48,788 bases of DNA from an uncultured Clostridia bacterium (GTDB taxonomy: Bacteria > Bacillota > Clostridia > UBA1381), in the NCBI GenBank assembly GCA_934462945.1, contig CAKSJF010000005.1, forward strand, positions 1-48,788, written 5' to 3'. A program made the translations under genes and the position numbers. Of the stretch, positions 17,295 to 25,723 are shown in pieces. The notes beneath the pieces are model-generated. The model ran no database searches and was not told the DNA's origin. It saw nothing but the letters and a program-made list of their open reading frames with translations. How positions within the stretch are numbered: the stretch's first letter is position 1; every line of letters begins with the position of its first letter.

Positions 17295-18944
17295 ATGTTG
17301 AAACAGAGAATCATAGCGTTGTTTCTGCTGCTGATGCTTGCAGGATGCAGCTTGCCGGGACAAAATCAGAATGACGCTCCTTTAGAGGAGGGTGAACTGA
17401 TTATTCATGAAAGCACGGCACAGGTGCGCTTTGCGGTGGACGCGGCAGATTCTATGATCCCGACCGTCACCTCCTCCCGTGCGATGGCGGAGGTGATGGA
17501 ATTGGTGTATGAGCCGCTGTTTTCCTTTGACGAAAAGCTGAATGCCGTTCCGGTTCTGGCAGAGGGCTGGAGCATGACGGATAACGGACGTCAGTATTAT
17601 GTCAGCCTGAAACAGGGTGTGTCCTGGCATGACGGAACAGCATTTAATGCCAATGACGTGATCTACACCATCAATATGATCAAGGGCGGCAACGGTCTTT
17701 ATAAGAACGCAGTGGAGAATATCAAAGAGGCGGATGTGGTCAGCCGCAGTAAAATTTTAATTACACTCAATCATCCCGAGGCAAATTTTGTGGGACAGCT
17801 GGGATTCCCGATTGTGAAACGCAACACGCCCACCGAACCGAATCCGGAGGAAATTCCGGTCGGCACAGGTCCGTATCGGTATGCTGAGAAAAAGAGCGGA
17901 AACCGTTTTTCGCTGACAGCAAATCCGGACTGGCACGGCGGAGAGGCGAGCGAAAAAGAGATTTTAGTGAGCGTTGCAAAGGATTCTGCGGCGGCGGTGT
18001 CGGCATTTTTAGCAAGTGAGTCGGATTTGATCACAAGCAGTCTTTTGGATTTAAAAAGCCAGTCTCCGCGCGGCTCGGTTACCCGGCGCGATTACCTGTC
18101 TGAAAAGCTGACCTTTTTGGGTATGAATCATGAAAACGAACTTTTAAAGCTGCCGGAGCTGCGGAAAACGATTGCTTATCTGATCGATAAAAAGTCTTTG
18201 GTGGAAAAAGAAGTGTACGGTCTGGGCGAGGCGGTGGATCTGCCGGTTCTGCCCGGGGTTTGGTTTCATGATGAAGATAAAGTGGAGGTAGAAATTGACG
18301 ACAGCCTGTTAGGACAGCTTTTGTACGATCAGGGCTGGTATCAGAAAGACGGATATTTTTACAAGGATTTCGGAAATTATGAGGAACAGCTTTGCTTTTC
18401 TCTTTTAGTGAATAAGGACAATCCGGAAAAAATGAATCTTGCAAAGCAGATTGCGATGGATTTAAACGCTGCCGGAATTAACACCAAGCTTCGCGCGGTG
18501 GGATATGAGCAGTATCTGGGATTGGTTCGGGAAAAGCAGTTTGATCTGTTTATCGGAGAAAATGAAATGCCATGGAGCATGGATCCGTCCCGGCTGGTAC
18601 ATTCTTCGGAAAATTATTTCGGGTATCAGAGTGAAACAATGGACGAAATTTTATCCCGGATGAAAACAACCTCCGGTGCGGAGGAATACAAGGCGGTTTA
18701 CGGAGAATTTTGCAGCCTGTTTTTAGAGGACATGCCGTTTGTTCCGCTGTTTTTCCGAAAAGAGGCGCTCTTTTACGACGCGTCCTTATCCGCAGTCGGC
18801 GCACCGAATTTTTACCGGGTGTATAACCAGCCGGAAAACTGGTATTTTTCTGAAAAATATAACTTAGCAAAAGAGAAAAAAGAGGGGGAGAAACCGGATG
18901 GAGCTATTGGGGTATCTGGAGCAGAATCTGAAAACGCTCAGTAA
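17295..18944 (+). CDS. Solute-binding lipoprotein, family 5 (peptide/oligosaccharide ABC transporter)
   Basis: Extracytoplasmic binding protein of 549 residues. The N-terminus MLKQRIIALFLLLMLAGC is a lipoprotein signal with lipobox LAGC, so it is anchored by Cys18. SBP_bac_5 traits are visible: VMELVYEPLFSFDEKLNAVPVLAEGW, WHDGTAFNANDVIYTI, VGTGPYRY, and AYLIDKKSLVEK. No permease or ATPase gene is nearby, so it either serves a transporter encoded elsewhere or has a sensing role. Its last 47 bases overlap the start of the RpiR regulator, so the two are tightly coupled. Confidence 0.93.
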   Translation: MLKQRIIALFLLLMLAGCSLPGQNQNDAPLEEGELIIHESTAQVRFAVDAADSMIPTVTSSRAMAEVMELVYEPLFSFDEKLNAVPVLAEGWSMTDNGRQYYVSLKQGVSWHDGTAFNANDVIYTINMIKGGNGLYKNAVENIKEADVVSRSKILITLNHPEANFVGQLGFPIVKRNTPTEPNPEEIPVGTGPYRYAEKKSGNRFSLTANPDWHGGEASEKEILVSVAKDSAAAVSAFLASESDLITSSLLDLKSQSPRGSVTRRDYLSEKLTFLGMNHENELLKLPELRKTIAYLIDKKSLVEKEVYGLGEAVDLPVLPGVWFHDEDKVEVEIDDSLLGQLLYDQGWYQKDGYFYKDFGNYEEQLCFSLLVNKDNPEKMNLAKQIAMDLNAAGINTKLRAVGYEQYLGLVREKQFDLFIGENEMPWSMDPSRLVHSSENYFGYQSETMDEILSRMKTTSGAEEYKAVYGEFCSLFLEDMPFVPLFFRKEALFYDASLSAVGAPNFYRVYNQPENWYFSEKYNLAKEKKEGEKPDGAIGVSGAESENAQ

Positions 18945-19749
18945 ACGTCAGCGTCAGCTTGCCGGTTATATCCTGGAGCATGACGAAAAAGCGGCATATT
19001 TAACGGCGGCGCAGCTTGCCGAGGAGGCAGGGGTCAGCGAATCGACCGTGGTGCGGTTTGCAGCGGAATTAGGCTATGAGGGCTATCAGCAAATGCAGAA
19101 AAGCTTGCAGGAGCGCGTCCGGACAAAGCTTAATTCACTCCAGAGAATGGAGCTTGCAACCAAGAAAATCGGCGAAACGGACGTTCTATCCAATGTGTTA
19201 AAGGCAGACGCAAACCGGATTTACAAAACGCTTGACATGATCGACCGCGCGCAGTTTGACGGTGCGGTAGGAAGTCTCTGCAAGGCGGAGCATATCTATA
19301 TCACAGGCGTTCGCAGCTCGGCAGCATTGGCAAGCTTTGTTGGCTTTTACTTTAACCTGTTGTTTGACAATGTACGGCTCATTAATACCACCGGTGCAGA
19401 CGATATTTTTGAACAGCTCCTGCGCGTGGGCGAGCGGGACGCGGTTTTGGGGATGAGCTTTCCGCGCTATTCCAAAAGCACCATCCGCGCTTTGGAATAT
19501 GCAAAAAAAAGCGGTGCGTCCATTATCGGAATCACAGACAGCCCACAGTCTCCGATTGTTCCGCTGTCGGACTTTTGTCTGATTGCAAGCAGTGAGATGG
19601 ATTCGTTTGTGGATTCTTTAGTTGCACCCTTAAGCGTGGTGAATGCGCTGATCGTTTCAATCAGCATGCGGCGGAAGCAGGAGACAAAGGAGAATTTCCG
19701 CGTTTTAGAATCCATTTGGGAAGAATACGAGGTATACGAAAAGAAATGA
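18898..19749 (+). CDS. RpiR/MurR-family transcriptional regulator
   Basis: A 283-residue regulator with an N-terminal RpiR helix-turn-helix (LTAAQLAEEAGVSESTVVRFAAELGYEGYQQMQ) and a C-terminal SIS phosphosugar-binding domain (ITGVRSSAALASFVGFYF; VLGMSFPRYSKSTIRALEYAKK; GITDSPQSPIV). Family members sense phosphosugars. ATG 18898 has GAGGGGGAG upstream, which lies inside the end of the lipoprotein gene. The TGA overlaps the next ATG. The ligand cannot be told from sequence. Confidence 0.94.
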   Translation: MELLGYLEQNLKTLSKRQRQLAGYILEHDEKAAYLTAAQLAEEAGVSESTVVRFAAELGYEGYQQMQKSLQERVRTKLNSLQRMELATKKIGETDVLSNVLKADANRIYKTLDMIDRAQFDGAVGSLCKAEHIYITGVRSSAALASFVGFYFNLLFDNVRLINTTGADDIFEQLLRVGERDAVLGMSFPRYSKSTIRALEYAKKSGASIIGITDSPQSPIVPLSDFCLIASSEMDSFVDSLVAPLSVVNALIVSISMRRKQETKENFRVLESIWEEYEVYEKK

Positions 19750-20963
19750 AGGTAGCAGTAATCGGCGGCGGCGCAGCCGGACTGATGGCATGCGGCAGGG
19801 CGGCAGAGCGTGCGGATCAGGTCGTTTTAATTGAGCCGAACCGCGTTTTGGGAAGAAAGGTTCGGATCACGGGAAAAGGTCGCTGCAATGTGACAAATTC
19901 CGCAGATGTTGAAGAAATTTTAGAACACATTCCGAAAAATCCGAAGTTTTTATATAGTGCGCTCTATGGCTTTACGAATCAGGATGTGATCCGCTTTTTT
20001 GAAGAACGCGGAGTGCCGTTAAAGGAGGAGCGCGGCGGAAGAATTTTTCCGCAGTCGGATCAGGCAAGGGATATTGCAGAGGCATTAGCAAAATATGCGC
20101 TTGCACCGAATGTGACCTGGAAAAAATGCCGTGCGGAATCACTTTTGATCATAGATGGCGCGGTGCGCGGAGTGAAAACCGACCGGGGCGATATTTTCGC
20201 TGACCGGGTGATTTTAGCCACAGGAGGTGCGTCCTATCCCTTAACCGGTTCGGACGGGAGCGGATACCGGATGGCAGAGCGTGCCGGGCATACGGTTGTT
20301 CCGATCCGTCCGTCGCTTGTTCCGATGAGAACCAGAGAAAAATGGGTTTCGGACGTGATGGGACTTTCCTTAAAGAATGTGGAGCTTCGTTTGTACGATC
20401 GAAAAAACCGAATGATTTATTCCGATTTTGGGGAAATGCTCTTTACGCATTTCGGAATCAGCGGTCCGATTGTATTGTCGGCATCCGCGCATTGTACCGA
20501 CGGAGGATACCGGGTGGAAATCGATTTAAAGCCGGCGCTTTCTGAAAAGCAGCTGGATCAGCGGATTTGCAGAGATTTTGAGACGTTTCGGAGAAAGCAT
20601 TTGATCAATGCGTTAGACGAACTGCTGCCAAAGGCGCTGATCCCGGTCATGATCGAATTATCCGGCATTGAACCGCATAAGGAGGTCAGTATGATCACGC
20701 GTGAGGAACGGTTGCGGTTCGGTGCACTTTTAAAGGCAGTGCCGCTGGAAATCACAGGTCTTTGTGGCATGGAGGAGGCAATTGTGACGGCAGGCGGTGT
20801 TAAGGTGAGTGAAATTGATCCGTCTACCATGCAGTCAAAGGTCGTGAGAGGCTTATTTTTCGCCGGAGAGGTCATTGATGTGGATGCCTATACTGGTGGG
20901 TTCAATTTGCAAATCGCGTTCTCTACGGGAGTTTTAGCCGGTGAGAATATACAGGAGGGATAA
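19746..20963 (+). CDS. FAD-dependent oxidoreductase, BaiN/HI0933 (RdsA) family
   Basis: A 405-residue flavoprotein with the N-terminal dinucleotide fold KVAVIGGGAAGLMACGRA and motifs ITGKGRCNVTNS, GGRIFPQSDQARD, ILATGGASYP and the C-terminal GEVIDVDAYTGGFNLQIAFSTG. Related to BaiN of bile-acid 7-dehydroxylating clostridia and to widely conserved HI0933-like proteins whose usual role is unknown. ATG 19746 overlaps the stop of the regulator gene (ATGA). The adjacent hutP/aroH-cmk order is common in Clostridia, so a housekeeping role is more likely than bile-acid metabolism. Confidence 0.92.
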   Translation: MKVAVIGGGAAGLMACGRAAERADQVVLIEPNRVLGRKVRITGKGRCNVTNSADVEEILEHIPKNPKFLYSALYGFTNQDVIRFFEERGVPLKEERGGRIFPQSDQARDIAEALAKYALAPNVTWKKCRAESLLIIDGAVRGVKTDRGDIFADRVILATGGASYPLTGSDGSGYRMAERAGHTVVPIRPSLVPMRTREKWVSDVMGLSLKNVELRLYDRKNRMIYSDFGEMLFTHFGISGPIVLSASAHCTDGGYRVEIDLKPALSEKQLDQRICRDFETFRRKHLINALDELLPKALIPVMIELSGIEPHKEVSMITREERLRFGALLKAVPLEITGLCGMEEAIVTAGGVKVSEIDPSTMQSKVVRGLFFAGEVIDVDAYTGGFNLQIAFSTGVLAGENIQEG

Positions 20964-20965
20964 AC

Positions 20966-21373
20966 ATGATTGGAAGTAAGGAAGCGGCAACGGCGGCAAT
21001 CCGGATGGCAACGACATCAAGCCGGGAGGAGGAAAAAGCCGTTCGGGAGTATTATCAGAAAATGAATATCAAAACGGCAGCAATTGATTACGGCGGAGAA
21101 TTTTCCGGCTCTATTCCCAAAATTGTGGAGCGTGCCGTGGTGGCGGCGCGGCGCGAGGGTCTGATTGACGATTCGCATGCGCAGGAGGGCGCGGTTGCCG
21201 GTGCGGCGCATGAGGCGGTGTCGCAGGTATTCACAAAGGCATTGGGCTTGAATTTAGGCGGAAAGATCAGCATTTCCTGCACGGAAAACCATGTGGCGGT
21301 TTGCGTTTTCTTTGCGGTAGGATTATTAAATTTAAACGATATTGTGATAGGGTTAGGACATAGGGCAATATAA
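20966..21373 (+). CDS. HutP-family RNA-binding antiterminator-like protein
   Basis: A 135-residue protein. The C-terminal VCVFFAVGLLNLNDIVIGLGHRAI resembles the histidine/metal-binding end of HutP (GVGINHI in Bacillus), and GAVAGAAHEAVSQVF matches its central helix. HutP binds RNA hairpins with L-histidine and Mg2+ and prevents termination of the hut operon. No hut gene is present here. Many Clostridia carry this gene next to the aroH-cmk region, so its target is probably different. It starts two bases after the flavoprotein stop and has its own AGGAGG-bearing neighbour downstream. Confidence 0.85.
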   Translation: MIGSKEAATAAIRMATTSSREEEKAVREYYQKMNIKTAAIDYGGEFSGSIPKIVERAVVAARREGLIDDSHAQEGAVAGAAHEAVSQVFTKALGLNLGGKISISCTENHVAVCVFFAVGLLNLNDIVIGLGHRAI

Positions 21374-21389
21374 AATTAGGAGGAGAAAA

Positions 21390-22403
21390 ATGGTTCGGGC
21401 AATTCGCGGAGCAACGACTGTTCTGCACAACGAAAGAGAAGAAATTTTATCGGCTACAAAAGAAATGCTGGAGGTAATTTTTAAAAGGAATCACCTTGTT
21501 AAGGAAGATCTGATTTCTATGATCTTCACGCTGACGCCGGATTTAGATGCTGTTTTTCCGGCAGTAGCGGCACGGCAGATGGGAATTACAAACGTTCCCT
21601 TAATGTGCATGCAGGAGGTTCCTGTGCCGGGGGCGCTGCCGATGTGCGTCCGGGTGATGATCGAAACCAACAGCGAAAAAAGCTTAGACGAAATTGAGCA
21701 TACTTATCTGAGAGGAGCAGTTCGTTTGCGACCGGATTTGGTGAAGCATATTTCGGTTGCAGTAGACGGTCCTGCCGGAGCAGGAAAGAGCAGCGTTTCC
21801 AAAGAAGTTGCAAAGAAAATGGGATACTTGTATATCGACACCGGGGCAATGTACCGTGCGGCGGCGCTTTATGCGATCCAAAAGAAGATTCCGATTGAGC
21901 AAAATGCATTGATTCCGCATCTGGATGAAATCGATATTCAGCTAAATACAGAGGCGGAGCGGCAGCAGGTTCTTTTAAACGGCGAGGATGTGACAGAAAA
22001 AATCCGCACGCCAGAGGTGAGCATGGGCGCGTCTGCTATTGCGGCAATTCCGGAGGTGCGGTTAAAGCTGGTAGAATTGCAGCGGAAAATGGCAGAAAAA
22101 AGCTCTGTCATTATGGATGGCAGAGATATTGGAACGTATGTCCTGCCGGATGCCGATTTAAAAATCTATCTGACGGCATCGGTGGAGGAGCGTGCAAAAA
22201 GACGGTTTTTAGAAATGCAGGAAAAGGGAGAAAAAGCAGAGCTTGAATCCATCTGTGAGGACATCCGGAAACGGGATGAAAACGATATGAACCGGGAGTT
22301 CGCACCGCTGAAACAGGCAGAGGACGCCATTTTAGTGGACAGCTCGGACATGGACTTTTCGGAGGTTGTGGAAGAAATCATGAAACAAATAGAGGAAGTG
22401 TAA
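21390..22403 (+). CDS. Fusion: AroH-type chorismate mutase + cytidylate kinase
   Basis: A 337-residue single frame joining two enzymes. Residues 1-118 match monofunctional AroH (VRAIRGATTV, TPDLDAVFPA, CMQE at 73-76, CVRVMI at 86-91, TYLRGAVRLRPDL), with Arg6, Glu76, Arg88 and Tyr106 as likely active-site residues. Residues 121-337 are cytidylate kinase: P-loop GPAGAGKSS (127-135), YIDTGAMYRAA, MDGRDIGTYVLPDADLKIYLTAS and the RKRDENDMNRE lid. The join (VKHISVAVDG) has almost no linker and no stop or frameshift. AroH makes prephenate; Cmk phosphorylates CMP/dCMP. The two genes are often adjacent in Clostridia, so the fusion probably arose by loss of a stop. RBS AGGAGG precedes the ATG. Confidence 0.95.
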   Translation: MVRAIRGATTVLHNEREEILSATKEMLEVIFKRNHLVKEDLISMIFTLTPDLDAVFPAVAARQMGITNVPLMCMQEVPVPGALPMCVRVMIETNSEKSLDEIEHTYLRGAVRLRPDLVKHISVAVDGPAGAGKSSVSKEVAKKMGYLYIDTGAMYRAAALYAIQKKIPIEQNALIPHLDEIDIQLNTEAERQQVLLNGEDVTEKIRTPEVSMGASAIAAIPEVRLKLVELQRKMAEKSSVIMDGRDIGTYVLPDADLKIYLTASVEERAKRRFLEMQEKGEKAELESICEDIRKRDENDMNREFAPLKQAEDAILVDSSDMDFSEVVEEIMKQIEEV

Positions 22404-22405
22404 TC

Positions 22406-23008
22406 ATGGGGTATAAAATTATCGTTTTTTTAATCAACTGCTTTATGCGTCTGATTTTCCGGATTTCAGTGGAGGGAAAGGAAAACGTTCCAATGGAGGG
22501 CAGTGCGATTATTGCCGTCAATCACCGGAGCAACTGGGATCCTGTCCTGATCGGAATGAGCTGCCCGCGAAAGCTTAGGTACATGGCAAAGGCAGAGCTG
22601 TTTAAGCCAAAGCTGGTCGGAGCGCTCCTGAAAAGTCTGGGCGCATTCCCGATCCATCGCGGAACGGGGGATGTGGGTGCAATCAAGGGCGCTTTGACGA
22701 TTCTTCGTTCCGAGCATCCGATGCTGATTTTCCCGGAGGGAAAGCGCGTTCGGGACGGAAAGGAAGTGCAGGCAAAGCCGGGAGCAGTGATGCTTGCGAT
22801 CAAGACGAAAACACCGGTTGTCCCGGTGTGCATCTCCGGCGGCTATCATTTCTGGAGCAAAATTGTGATTCACTATGGAAAGCCGATTGAGTACCCGGCA
22901 TATTATGGGGAAAAGGTGGTTGTGGAAACGCTGCAAATTTTAAGCGACGACCTGATGAAAACGATTCGTTCTTACAGGGTGGATCTCGGACGGAGGAAAA
23001 AAGTCTGA
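22406..23008 (+). CDS. plsC: 1-acyl-sn-glycerol-3-phosphate acyltransferase (PlsC)
   Basis: A 200-residue membrane-associated acyltransferase that makes phosphatidic acid. The N-terminal hydrophobic segment KIIVFLINCFMRLIFRI precedes the catalytic HX4D box VNHRSNWDPV, and the later motifs are FPIHRGTGD, IFPEGKRVRDG and VPVCISGGY. It starts two bases after the aroH-cmk stop. Its own TGA lies inside the left end of hairpin element copy 2 (AAGTCTGA), so the element abuts the gene end. Confidence 0.95.
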   Translation: MGYKIIVFLINCFMRLIFRISVEGKENVPMEGSAIIAVNHRSNWDPVLIGMSCPRKLRYMAKAELFKPKLVGALLKSLGAFPIHRGTGDVGAIKGALTILRSEHPMLIFPEGKRVRDGKEVQAKPGAVMLAIKTKTPVVPVCISGGYHFWSKIVIHYGKPIEYPAYYGEKVVVETLQILSDDLMKTIRSYRVDLGRRKKV

Positions 23009-23138
23009 ATAAAATCGCTCATAGCACAGCTTTTTGCTCGGGGCGGTACCTACGTACAGCACCACTCGCTGCAAAGCAGCACTCTGAGCGATTTTCTTTC
23101 AGACTTATATAGCACGGAAAGGGATGGTTATAAACATG
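23002..23138 (+). repeat. Hairpin element, copy 2
   Basis: Core 23002-23106. This copy has the best outer stem: AAAATCGCTCA on the left pairs exactly with TGAGCGATTTT on the right, outside of which AGTCTGAA pairs with TTCAGACT. Middle mini-hairpin is GTAC-CTAC-GTAC. The tail is shorter than in copy 1 (no AAGTTTTGTG stretch) but keeps GCACGGAAAGGG...TTATAAACATG, the start of ispH-rpsA. Confidence 0.92.
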
Positions 23139-25160
23139 ATTCAGGTGGCGAAAACAGCAGGGTTCTGCTATGGAGTTAAACGAGCCGTAGACGAGGTTTA
23201 CAGGCTCTCCGGCGAGCACGAAAAAATTGCAACGCTTGGTCCACTCATTCACAATGAGCAGGTAGTGAATGATTTAAAAAATCGTGGTGTGGCAGTTTAT
23301 GAACGTGTGGAAGATGTGCCAGAGGGAACAAAGTTAGTGATTCGGACGCACGGCGTTTCCGAGGAGGTTATGCGGCAGATTCAGGAGCGCGGACTTTCCT
23401 ATGCGGATTTGACCTGTCCGTTTGTGGAAAAGATTCACAAGATTGTACATGAGTACGATCAGAAGGGGTATCAGATTGTCATTGTCGGCGATAAAAACCA
23501 TCCGGAGGTTTTGGGGATTCATGGATGGTGTCGGGAGCGCGCAGTGATTTTATACGACCCGGAGGCAGAAATTCCGGAAAAACTGCAAAATTCTCTTGTA
23601 TGTATTGTAGCACAAACAACAATAAACAAAAAAATCTTTGTACAAATAGTACAAAATCTCAAAAACACTTGCAAAACCCCTATAGTTTTTGATACAATAT
23701 GTAATGCGACCAAATGTCGTCAGACCGAAGCGAAGGAGCTTTCGGAAAAATCGGACGTTATGATCGTGATCGGCGGCAGGGAAAGTTCCAATTCCAAAAA
23801 GCTTTTTGAAATTGCAAAAGAGCACTGCCCCGAAGCTTATTTCATAGAAACATTAGAGGATCTTCCTCTTAATGTGTATAAAAATAAAAAGATAGGTATT
23901 ACGGCTGGCGCATCCACGCCGGGACGTATTATCGAGGAGGTTTTTACAACGATGGACGAAAAAATCAAGAACGAGGAAAATTTTGCAGAGCTTTTTGAGC
24001 AGTATGAAAGCAAAACTCTGAATAACGGCGACATTGTTGACGGAACTGTTGTAGAAGTTCGCAATAACGAAGTTATTGTTGACTTAGGCGGTTTCAAATA
24101 CAATGGTCAGTTAGCAGCAGAACAGCTGACGGACGACCCTTATGCAAAGCCGACAGACCTCGTAAAACCTGGCGACAAAATCCGCGTTTATGTTGTCGGT
24201 GTCAATGATGCAGAGGGAAAGGTTGTCCTTTCCAAGAAAAAGGTCGAGATGATGGAGAGCTGGAACAAAATTAAGGAAGCGTATGAAAACGGCGTGATCC
24301 TTTCCGGTAAAATTATTAAGGCTGTTCGCGGCGGTGTGATCGCTTTGGCAGATTCCTGCCAGGTATTCATCCCTGCAAAGCAGGTATCATTGAGATACGT
24401 TCAGGATTTGGAGAGCCTGCTCAATACAGAAATCCGTTTCAAGGTAATTGAAATGGACGAAAGAAGAAAGCGCGTTGTCGGTTCTGCACGCGTTGTTTTA
24501 GAGGCTGAAAAGAAAGAGCTTGAGGACAAGTTCTGGGCAGACGCTGAAGTTGGCAAGGAGTATACAGGTACTGTAAAATCCTTAACCTCCTTTGGTGCAT
24601 TTGTTGACATCGGCGGTGTAGACGGTTTGGTTCATATTTCTGAATTGAGCTGGAACAAGATTAAGCATCCGTCCGAGGTTGTTAAGGAAGGCGACGTTCT
24701 TTCTGTTTATATCAAGGATCTGAATCAGGAAACCAAGAAGATTTCCTTAGGCTATAAAAAGGCAGAGGACGATCCGTGGGTAATTGCTAAGACAAAGTAT
24801 CAGATTGGCGATACCGTTGAGTGTAAGGTTGTAAGAATTATGCCTTACGGTGCATTTGCGGAGATCATCCCGAATGTAGACGGCTTAATCCATATTTCTC
24901 AGATTGCTGATAAGAGAATCGAAAAGACAGAGGATGCCTTAAAGGTTGGCGATGTTGTAACTGCAAAGATCACAGATGCAGATTGGGATGCAAAGAAGAT
25001 CAGCCTGAGCATCCGCGCTCTGATTGCTCCGCCGGTTGAGGAAAAGGCTGAGGAAGTAAAAGAGGAAGTTCCGGCAGATACTGAGGACACCTTAGTAGAT
25101 ATTGCGCAGTATATCGCAGACGAGCAGGAAGCAGAAGCGCAGGCATCTGAAGAAGAATAA
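23136..25160 (+). CDS. ispH: Bifunctional IspH (HMBPP reductase) - S1 RNA-binding/ribosomal protein S1 fusion
   Basis: A 674-residue fusion. Residues 1 to about 285 are IspH, which makes IPP/DMAPP in the MEP pathway; its [4Fe-4S] cysteines are in KTAGFCYGVKRA, DLTCPFVEKIH and TICNATKCRQTEA. Residues about 300-640 hold four S1 domains starting near GDIVDGTVVEV, GVILSGKIIKA, GKEYTGTVKSL and GDTVECKVVRI, followed by an acidic tail. This fusion is known in Clostridia. The S1 half uses more AAG, GGT and GTT codons than the IspH half, consistent with selection for abundant protein. ATG 23136 comes from the element tail; ATG 23124 overlaps the ribosome site and is less likely. Confidence 0.96.
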   Translation: MIQVAKTAGFCYGVKRAVDEVYRLSGEHEKIATLGPLIHNEQVVNDLKNRGVAVYERVEDVPEGTKLVIRTHGVSEEVMRQIQERGLSYADLTCPFVEKIHKIVHEYDQKGYQIVIVGDKNHPEVLGIHGWCRERAVILYDPEAEIPEKLQNSLVCIVAQTTINKKIFVQIVQNLKNTCKTPIVFDTICNATKCRQTEAKELSEKSDVMIVIGGRESSNSKKLFEIAKEHCPEAYFIETLEDLPLNVYKNKKIGITAGASTPGRIIEEVFTTMDEKIKNEENFAELFEQYESKTLNNGDIVDGTVVEVRNNEVIVDLGGFKYNGQLAAEQLTDDPYAKPTDLVKPGDKIRVYVVGVNDAEGKVVLSKKKVEMMESWNKIKEAYENGVILSGKIIKAVRGGVIALADSCQVFIPAKQVSLRYVQDLESLLNTEIRFKVIEMDERRKRVVGSARVVLEAEKKELEDKFWADAEVGKEYTGTVKSLTSFGAFVDIGGVDGLVHISELSWNKIKHPSEVVKEGDVLSVYIKDLNQETKKISLGYKKAEDDPWVIAKTKYQIGDTVECKVVRIMPYGAFAEIIPNVDGLIHISQIADKRIEKTEDALKVGDVVTAKITDADWDAKKISLSIRALIAPPVEEKAEEVKEEVPADTEDTLVDIAQYIADEQEAEAQASEEE

Positions 25161-25198
25161 TTCGATAATGAAATCTTTCAGAATAGGAGGGTAACCAA

Positions 25199-25438
25199 AT
25201 GACAACGGTTTTTACAATTCTGCATATTATTGTAACAGTTGCATTAATTTGCGTTGTTCTGCTGCAAGAGGGTAAAGATCCGGGTATGCGCGGAATTTCC
25301 GGCGCAGCTCCCGATACAGGAGATTCCTTCTTCCGGAAAAACACCGGAAGAACCAAGGAAGCTATGTTTGCAAAAATGACAGCTGCTTTAGCAATCCTGT
25401 TTTTGATCACAACCATGGTTTTGGTATTAATTCAATAA
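25199..25438 (+). CDS. secG: Preprotein translocase subunit SecG
   Basis: A 79-residue protein with two membrane helices (FTILHIIVTVALICVVLLQEG at the N-terminus and MTAALAILFLITTMVLVLI at the C-terminus) joined by a glycine-rich loop (GMRGISGAAPD). This is the SecG layout; it assists SecYE and SecA in export. AGGAGGG precedes the ATG by 6 bases. Ends in a strong terminator. Confidence 0.93.
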   Translation: MTTVFTILHIIVTVALICVVLLQEGKDPGMRGISGAAPDTGDSFFRKNTGRTKEAMFAKMTAALAILFLITTMVLVLIQ

Positions 25439-25441
25439 TGC

Positions 25442-25473
25442 AAAAAGCTCCGTTTATGCGGAGCTTTTTTTCA
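25442..25473 (+). terminator. Rho-independent terminator after secG
   Basis: AAAAGCTCCG (25443-25452) pairs with CGGAGCTTTT after a six-base TTTATG loop and runs into seven T residues. It closes the operon that began upstream at the HutP-family region. Confidence 0.93.
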
Positions 25474-25481
25474 TAAAACAG

Positions 25482-25510
25482 TTGACAAATTAGAAAAAGA
25501 GAGATATAAT
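25482..25510 (+). promoter_or_regulatory. ribU promoter
   Basis: Consensus TTGACA (25482-25487) and TATAAT (25505-25510) with 17-base spacing, 13 bases before the FMN aptamer. Confidence 0.88.
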
Positions 25511-25522
25511 AACAGTAACAAA

Positions 25523-25688
25523 TATTTTAGGGCGGAGTGCAATTCTCCACTGGCGGTAATCTGCAAAAGCAGCGAGTCCGAGAGCCTACAGAGGCAGAGC
25601 AGGTGCGATTCCTGAACCAACGGTATAGTCCGGATGAAGAAATAACATACAGTCTCGCCCTATGCTTTGTGCATAGGCTTTTTCTTTG
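25523..25688 (+). promoter_or_regulatory. FMN riboswitch (RFN element) with terminator
   Basis: The aptamer (about 25523-25645) shows the conserved blocks AGGGCGGAGTGCAATTCTCC, ACTGGCGGTAA, GCAGCGAGTCCG, GAGGCAGA, AGGTGCGATTCC and GTCCGGATGAAGA. Downstream CCTATGC-TTTGT-GCATAGG followed by CTTTTT (25659-25688) is a terminator. TAGGGCG at 25528-25534 can pair with CGCCCTA at 25656-25662, which would disrupt the terminator. So when FMN is bound the aptamer holds the left strand and the terminator forms: an OFF switch for riboflavin uptake. Confidence 0.95.
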
Positions 25689-25723
25689 TTTAGAAAAAGC
25701 CGGAAAATAAGGAGGCTAAAAAA

